DNA of 9,290 nucleotides. Origin: Boseongicola sp. Lineage in GTDB: Bacteria; Pseudomonadota; Alphaproteobacteria; Rhodobacterales; Rhodobacteraceae. Below the pieces are notes generated by a model. That model made no database searches and was not told the DNA's origin. It worked only from the letters and a program-made list of their open reading frames with translations. A program made the position numbers and the translations under genes. Every line of letters starts with the position of its first letter. Position 1 is the stretch's first letter. This document shows positions 6,270 through 9,290 of this stretch, in pieces. The stretch lies in contig JABDPD010000125.1 in assembly GCA_013042895.1 (NCBI GenBank), forward strand, positions 1 to 9,290, given 5' to 3'.

Positions 6270-7146
6270 TGCGGCCCAAGCGCAAAATTCGTCCATCAAT
6301 GCACAACAGACCCACCGCAATAACCGCCATGCCAATGCCCTGAATGAACAGCAATTCCTCGTTCAAAAACACCACGCCGAGCCAGATTGCTGAAATTGGC
6401 GTGATCAAACCGATGACCGACGACGACGTCCCGCCCACGCGCGGGATAAGCCAGAAAACCAGAATGAACGCCGCCGAGGTCAAAACGAACCCGACAATCA
6501 CCAAACTCGCCCATGTTTCGGCCCGCGTTACCACGGGTAGCCCTTCAATGATCAACGCCACAGGTGCCAACAACAAAGTGCCAAACAACAGGGACCAAGC
6601 CGTCATCACCGTGCGCTTCACCCCGTCCATATAACGCACCATATTCACCGAAATCCCGTAGCAAACTGGCGCACTGATCGCAGCCAGCATCGCCCAAGGG
6701 TTTGACTCGCCCAGCCCCTCAAACTCTGGCCAGACCACAATCATGATCCCGGTAAACCCAAGCATAACGCCTACGGACTTTGACCAGATAGCTTTCTCAC
6801 CGCCTGGCCATATGTGGCTGATGATAACCACAAGGATTGGCATCATTGCATTCACGATCCCCGCCGCACTCGATGTGATAAACTGTTGCGCATAAGGAAA
6901 GATCGTTAAAGGCAGAGCATATTGAAAGACTCCAAAGACCGCCAGGATCCCGGCCATCCGCAAGGGAACCGCCGTGCGCTCATGCCGTAACAGCACCCAA
7001 ATCCAGCACCCCAACGCTCCGAACGCGATGCGCCCGAAAGACGTAGTAAATGGCCCCAATTCGCGCAACATGATCTCGTTAAAAAAGAAGGTCGAGCCCC
7101 AGCCAAAGCCGAGCAGAAAAATGATCGCCCAATAGCGGTATTGCAT
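6250..7146 (-). CDS. EamA-domain DMT superfamily transporter
   Basis: A 298-residue inner-membrane protein of the drug/metabolite transporter superfamily, made of two tandem EamA repeats (about 6-139 and 152-285) giving ten predicted helices. Repeat 1 opens with IIFLLGFGWGSTFFFNEIML and ends near MLGFTGIMIVVWP. Repeat 2 opens with WAMLAAISAPVCYGISVNMV and ends with the typical SVIGLITPISAIWLGVVFLNE and GIGMAVIAVGLL pattern. Length is normal for the family. A clear AAGGAGA ribosome site precedes the ATG at 7146-7144. It is divergent from the ArsR-type gene with an 85-base gap to the longest possible ArsR frame, which suggests shared control. EamA proteins export or import amino acids, nucleosides, drugs or other small molecules; the substrate here cannot be told. 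Confidence 0.9.
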   Translation of the reverse strand: MQYRYWAIIFLLGFGWGSTFFFNEIMLRELGPFTTSFGRIAFGALGCWIWVLLRHERTAVPLRMAGILAVFGVFQYALPLTIFPYAQQFITSSAAGIVNAMMPILVVIISHIWPGGEKAIWSKSVGVMLGFTGIMIVVWPEFEGLGESNPWAMLAAISAPVCYGISVNMVRYMDGVKRTVMTAWSLLFGTLLLAPVALIIEGLPVVTRAETWASLVIVGFVLTSAAFILVFWLIPRVGGTSSSVIGLITPISAIWLGVVFLNEELLFIQGIGMAVIAVGLLCIDGRILRLGRKAQPFG

Positions 7147-7201
7147 GAGGTTCTCCTTCGCGAGGTCACCCTATCGCTAATCCCACTACAAAAGTCATTC
7201 C

Positions 7202-7221
7202 GATTCTTGATCAAACCAATC
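7202..7221. promoter_or_regulatory. Inverted repeat in the divergent EamA/ArsR control region
   Basis: The palindrome TTGATCAA (7207-7214) is flanked by GATT (7202-7205) and AATC (7218-7221), though spacing of the outer pair is unequal. TTGATC on the minus strand (7214-7209) could also be a -35 for the EamA gene with TGTAGT 18 bases on. A regulator binding here could affect both divergent genes. Weak evidence. Confidence 0.25.
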
Positions 7222-7267
7222 ACCATCCGACTTGACCAACCGCCCATACGCCCGCTACGGCCAAGGT

Positions 7268-7600
7268 GTGACCGACAGCAGCCGCCTCGATACCGCGTTC
7301 TCCGCCCTCGCTGACCCGACCCGTCGGCGCATCCTCGAGATGTTGCTAGAAGACGATATGGCTGTGACCGACGTAGCCGACCCCTTCGAGATGTCGCTCG
7401 CCGCAATCTCAAAGCACCTTGCCATCCTCACCCGCGCCGGCATCATCACTCAAGAGAAGCGAGGTCGCGTGAAATGGTGCAAGCTAAACCCCGACGCCCT
7501 GCGCGATACTTCTGTCTGGATGCAAAGCTTTGGTCAGTTTGACGCCGTGGATCTCGACGCATTCGAGACATTCCTCGAACGCGAACTCAAAGACGACTAG
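7268..7600 (+). CDS. ArsR-family winged-helix transcriptional regulator, no metal site visible
   Basis: A small DNA-binding repressor of 110 residues from the GTG at 7268, or 122 from a TTG at 7232. The fold is clear: ALADPTRRRILEML (first helix), MAVTDVADPF, the recognition helix MSLAAISKHLAIL, then LTRAGIITQEKRGRVKWCKL for the wing. There is one cysteine only and no CxC motif, so it is unlike arsenic, cadmium or zinc sensors. It resembles the SdpR-type branch that responds to non-metal signals or protein partners. Neither start has a convincing ribosome site. The TTG sits in CTTGACC, which looks like a -35 element, so I prefer the GTG. The gene is divergent from the first EamA gene and probably controls it. 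Its TAG stop shares CTAG with the stop of the opposing gene. Confidence 0.85.
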   Translation: MTDSSRLDTAFSALADPTRRRILEMLLEDDMAVTDVADPFEMSLAAISKHLAILTRAGIITQEKRGRVKWCKLNPDALRDTSVWMQSFGQFDAVDLDAFETFLERELKDD

Positions 7601-8502
7601 ACGGCCCGCTCGCGCAAGAGCATCAACAGCGCCAAGATTGTCAGCCCAACCCCTGGCAACAGAACCAATGGCGGCACATCCCGCACTAGGACCAGCTCCC
7701 AAAGGATCACCCAGCTTGGGATCAAATACGTGTAGGCCATTACCTTCGCTGCCTTCAGCCGCATCGAAGCAAACTGAACCAAACTGATCGACGCGACTGA
7801 GGCAAAGACCACCAGATACCCCAGCACCGCCCAGACGAGCAATGGCAACTCCGCCCAATTCGTCTCCACGAACCGAGGCGCTCCCAAGGTCCCCACTAAT
7901 ATCGCGCCTCCCACCATTGTGCCCAATGCAAAGGCAAACACGCCCTCGCCCCTGTTCAGCCTTGGCACCAAGGGGATGTAAAGTGCATGCGCCACGCAGC
8001 CGACGAAAAAGATCACCTCCCCGATTCCAACGTCAAACGCCAGAAATGCCGACAAATCGCCCCGGAAAATCACCCAAAGCGCTCCAATGGCCCCAAAAGC
8101 CAACGCCAATGCCATCCGCCTGTTCGTGACCTGACCCATGATGAGCCAGCCAAAGCCCGCTGCCATTACAGGTGTCAGCGTGAACACAGCCGCAGTCGAC
8201 ACCGGATGCGCCGTCTTTAACCCCTCAAACATCAAGACGAAGTAGGACCCGAACAAACCGCCCAGCAACAAATACCGCCACGACGCCCGTAGAGCTTCTC
8301 GCCCCAATTGTCCTGCAAGTCCCGCGATCACGCTCACAATCAAAGCCGCCAGCAAGAACCGCACCGCCGTCAAGGCCAACGGGTCGATCTCATTGGCGAT
8401 CCGCCCTCCAAATGAAAACGACCCTGCCACCAAAGCCGAAAACGCAACCATTCCAAGATGACCCTGCAGCTCATCCGAGCGCGAAACCGCGCGCGACGTC
8501 AC
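7597..8502 (-). CDS. EamA-domain DMT superfamily transporter (second copy)
   Basis: A ten-helix inner-membrane transporter of the drug/metabolite superfamily, about 301 residues from the preferred GTG at 8502-8500. Repeat 1 begins LGMVAFSALVAGSFSFGGR and includes the typical PLALTAVRFLLAAL and HPVSTAAVFTLTPVMAAGFG segments. Repeat 2 begins near EVIFFVGCVAHALYIPLVPR and ends SMRLKAAKVMAYTYLIPSW and GVGLTILALLMLL. The chosen GTG overlaps the LysR gene stop in GTGA; an adjacent GTG (8505) is equally possible. The frame stays open up to a GTG at 8586, but that would add about 28 hydrophilic residues lying inside the LysR gene. It is distinct in sequence from the first EamA gene and not a recent duplicate. 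It very likely forms an operon with LysR. Substrate unknown. Confidence 0.88.
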   Translation of the reverse strand: MTSRAVSRSDELQGHLGMVAFSALVAGSFSFGGRIANEIDPLALTAVRFLLAALIVSVIAGLAGQLGREALRASWRYLLLGGLFGSYFVLMFEGLKTAHPVSTAAVFTLTPVMAAGFGWLIMGQVTNRRMALALAFGAIGALWVIFRGDLSAFLAFDVGIGEVIFFVGCVAHALYIPLVPRLNRGEGVFAFALGTMVGGAILVGTLGAPRFVETNWAELPLLVWAVLGYLVVFASVASISLVQFASMRLKAAKVMAYTYLIPSWVILWELVLVRDVPPLVLLPGVGLTILALLMLLRERAV

Positions 8503-9290
8503 CACGATTTTGCTTCTTCCTTGAGGAACTTCAGAAACGTCTGAACTTTTGTTGTGCGATGCAAATCCACATGCGTCACCAACCACAACGGAGCGGTCCA
8601 GTCCTCCAGCGGATCGAACAGTTGAACCAGCCCCTTATGACGCTCCGCGTCCCATGTTGACGCAAACCCAATCCCCACACCCGCAATTATCGCATCCCGC
8701 AATACTCGATTATCTGTGCCTCGAAAAATGAATCGGTCCGAGGGCACCTTTTCGCGCAGCCAGCGCGCAAATGGAGCGCGACTCTCTGAACTGTCGAGCG
8801 TCACAAAGTCATGCTCTGCCAGATCGTCAATCGACGCTGGCCGCCCTTTTCGAGCGATATATTCCTCAGACGCATAAAGTGCGATTTCCTGCGGGACAAA
8901 TGGCTGAACTACGTTATCCGGGTTGTCTGGCGCCCGCCCAGCCCGGACCGCCACATGCGCCTCGCCATACTCAAGACGAAGCACCGTGTCGCCAGTAATG
9001 TAGCGCACAACGAGATCGGGATAGAGCGCCTGAAACCGTGCCAAGACGGGCGTCAAGCGAGGTGAGACTGAAGTGAGCGAAGTCACCACCAACTCGCCCG
9101 AAACCTCATCACCACGTCCACGAATGCGGCCCACCAGTTGCGTGAACTGATCATCCGTCGCCTGCGCAACCTGTAGCAAATCAAGTCCAGCCTCAGTCGC
9201 CGTATAGCCTCGCGCGTGTCTCTGGAAGAGTTTCACGCCGAGACGTGCTTCCAGCGCATCGATATGGCGAATGACCGTTGCGTGATGCAC
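8499..9290 (-). CDS. LysR-family transcriptional regulator, 5' end cut by window edge
   Basis: A DNA-binding regulator with 263 residues in the window; about 30-35 N-terminal residues, including the first part of the helix-turn-helix, lie beyond the right edge. The first visible segment, VHHATVIRHIDALEARLGVKLF, is the recognition helix and following loop of the LysR domain. It continues with QRHARGYTATEAG and the linker helix (about 36-60). Residues from about 66 form the effector-binding domain: SGELVVTSLTSVSPRLTPVLARF, then YGEAHVAVRAGRAPD, and the late segment RDAIIAGVGIGFASTWDA. The stop TGA (8501-8499) overlaps the GTG start of the EamA gene by 4 bases, indicating a common transcript. 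It may therefore regulate its own operon, including the transporter. The GTG at 9290 is an internal valine, not the real start. Confidence 0.93.
   Translation of the reverse strand: MHHATVIRHIDALEARLGVKLFQRHARGYTATEAGLDLLQVAQATDDQFTQLVGRIRGRGDEVSGELVVTSLTSVSPRLTPVLARFQALYPDLVVRYITGDTVLRLEYGEAHVAVRAGRAPDNPDNVVQPFVPQEIALYASEEYIARKGRPASIDDLAEHDFVTLDSSESRAPFARWLREKVPSDRFIFRGTDNRVLRDAIIAGVGIGFASTWDAERHKGLVQLFDPLEDWTAPLWLVTHVDLHRTTKVQTFLKFLKEEAKSW

Noticed and set aside
6906..7412. 168-codon minus-strand frame covering the EamA start, the divergent control region and the start of the ArsR-type gene.
   Set aside because: It spans two well-supported genes in other frames and gives an Arg/Ser/Gly-rich product with no domain.
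8503..8586. N-terminal extension of the second EamA transporter to a GTG at 8586.
   Set aside because: The extra 28 residues are hydrophilic, lie inside the LysR coding region and precede the better GTGA-overlap start.

Overview
The window looks like chromosomal DNA of a marine Rhodobacteraceae (Roseobacter-group) alphaproteobacterium. The evidence is a stand-alone F0 operon in the order atpI-atpB-atpE-atpX(b')-atpF, which is typical of Rhodobacter and its relatives where F1 genes lie elsewhere. A phaR-type polyhydroxybutyrate regulator, a mitochondrial-like c subunit and compact, mostly housekeeping gene content agree with this. No mobile elements, tRNAs, rRNAs or CRISPR arrays are visible, and no gene-free stretch exceeds about 160 bases.

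Layout: (1) 1-1009, minus: an M42-family aminopeptidase, cut by the left edge only a few residues before its expected end. (2) 1135-2802, plus, divergent from it: a secreted protein with a caspase-like fold that has lost its catalytic residues, followed by three related 'FPDG' repeats and two peptidoglycan-binding-like domains. (3) 2839-3411, minus: phaR, convergent with (2) across a hairpin, with a near-textbook PhaR operator just upstream. (4) 3569-6111 (or 6126), minus: the five-gene F0 operon, with a probable promoter upstream, a stem-loop directly after atpE and a clear intrinsic terminator after atpF. (5) 6250-9290: a membrane-transport block holding two EamA/DMT-family transporters, an ArsR-type regulator divergent from the first transporter, and a LysR-type regulator (cut by the right edge) overlapping the second by 4 bases.

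Working together: the F0 genes encode the proton channel and stator of ATP synthase. PhaR couples polyhydroxybutyrate granules to expression of granule genes and probably represses itself through the site at 3433-3443. The two transporter/regulator pairs look like independent local switches for export or uptake of small metabolites, with substrates unknown. Points most worth a second look are the cysteine-free pseudo-caspase, the PhaR operator, the atpE-atpX hairpin, the CTAG shared as a stop codon by two convergent genes, and several non-ATG starts (atpB TTG; atpI, arsR-like and the second EamA gene probably GTG).
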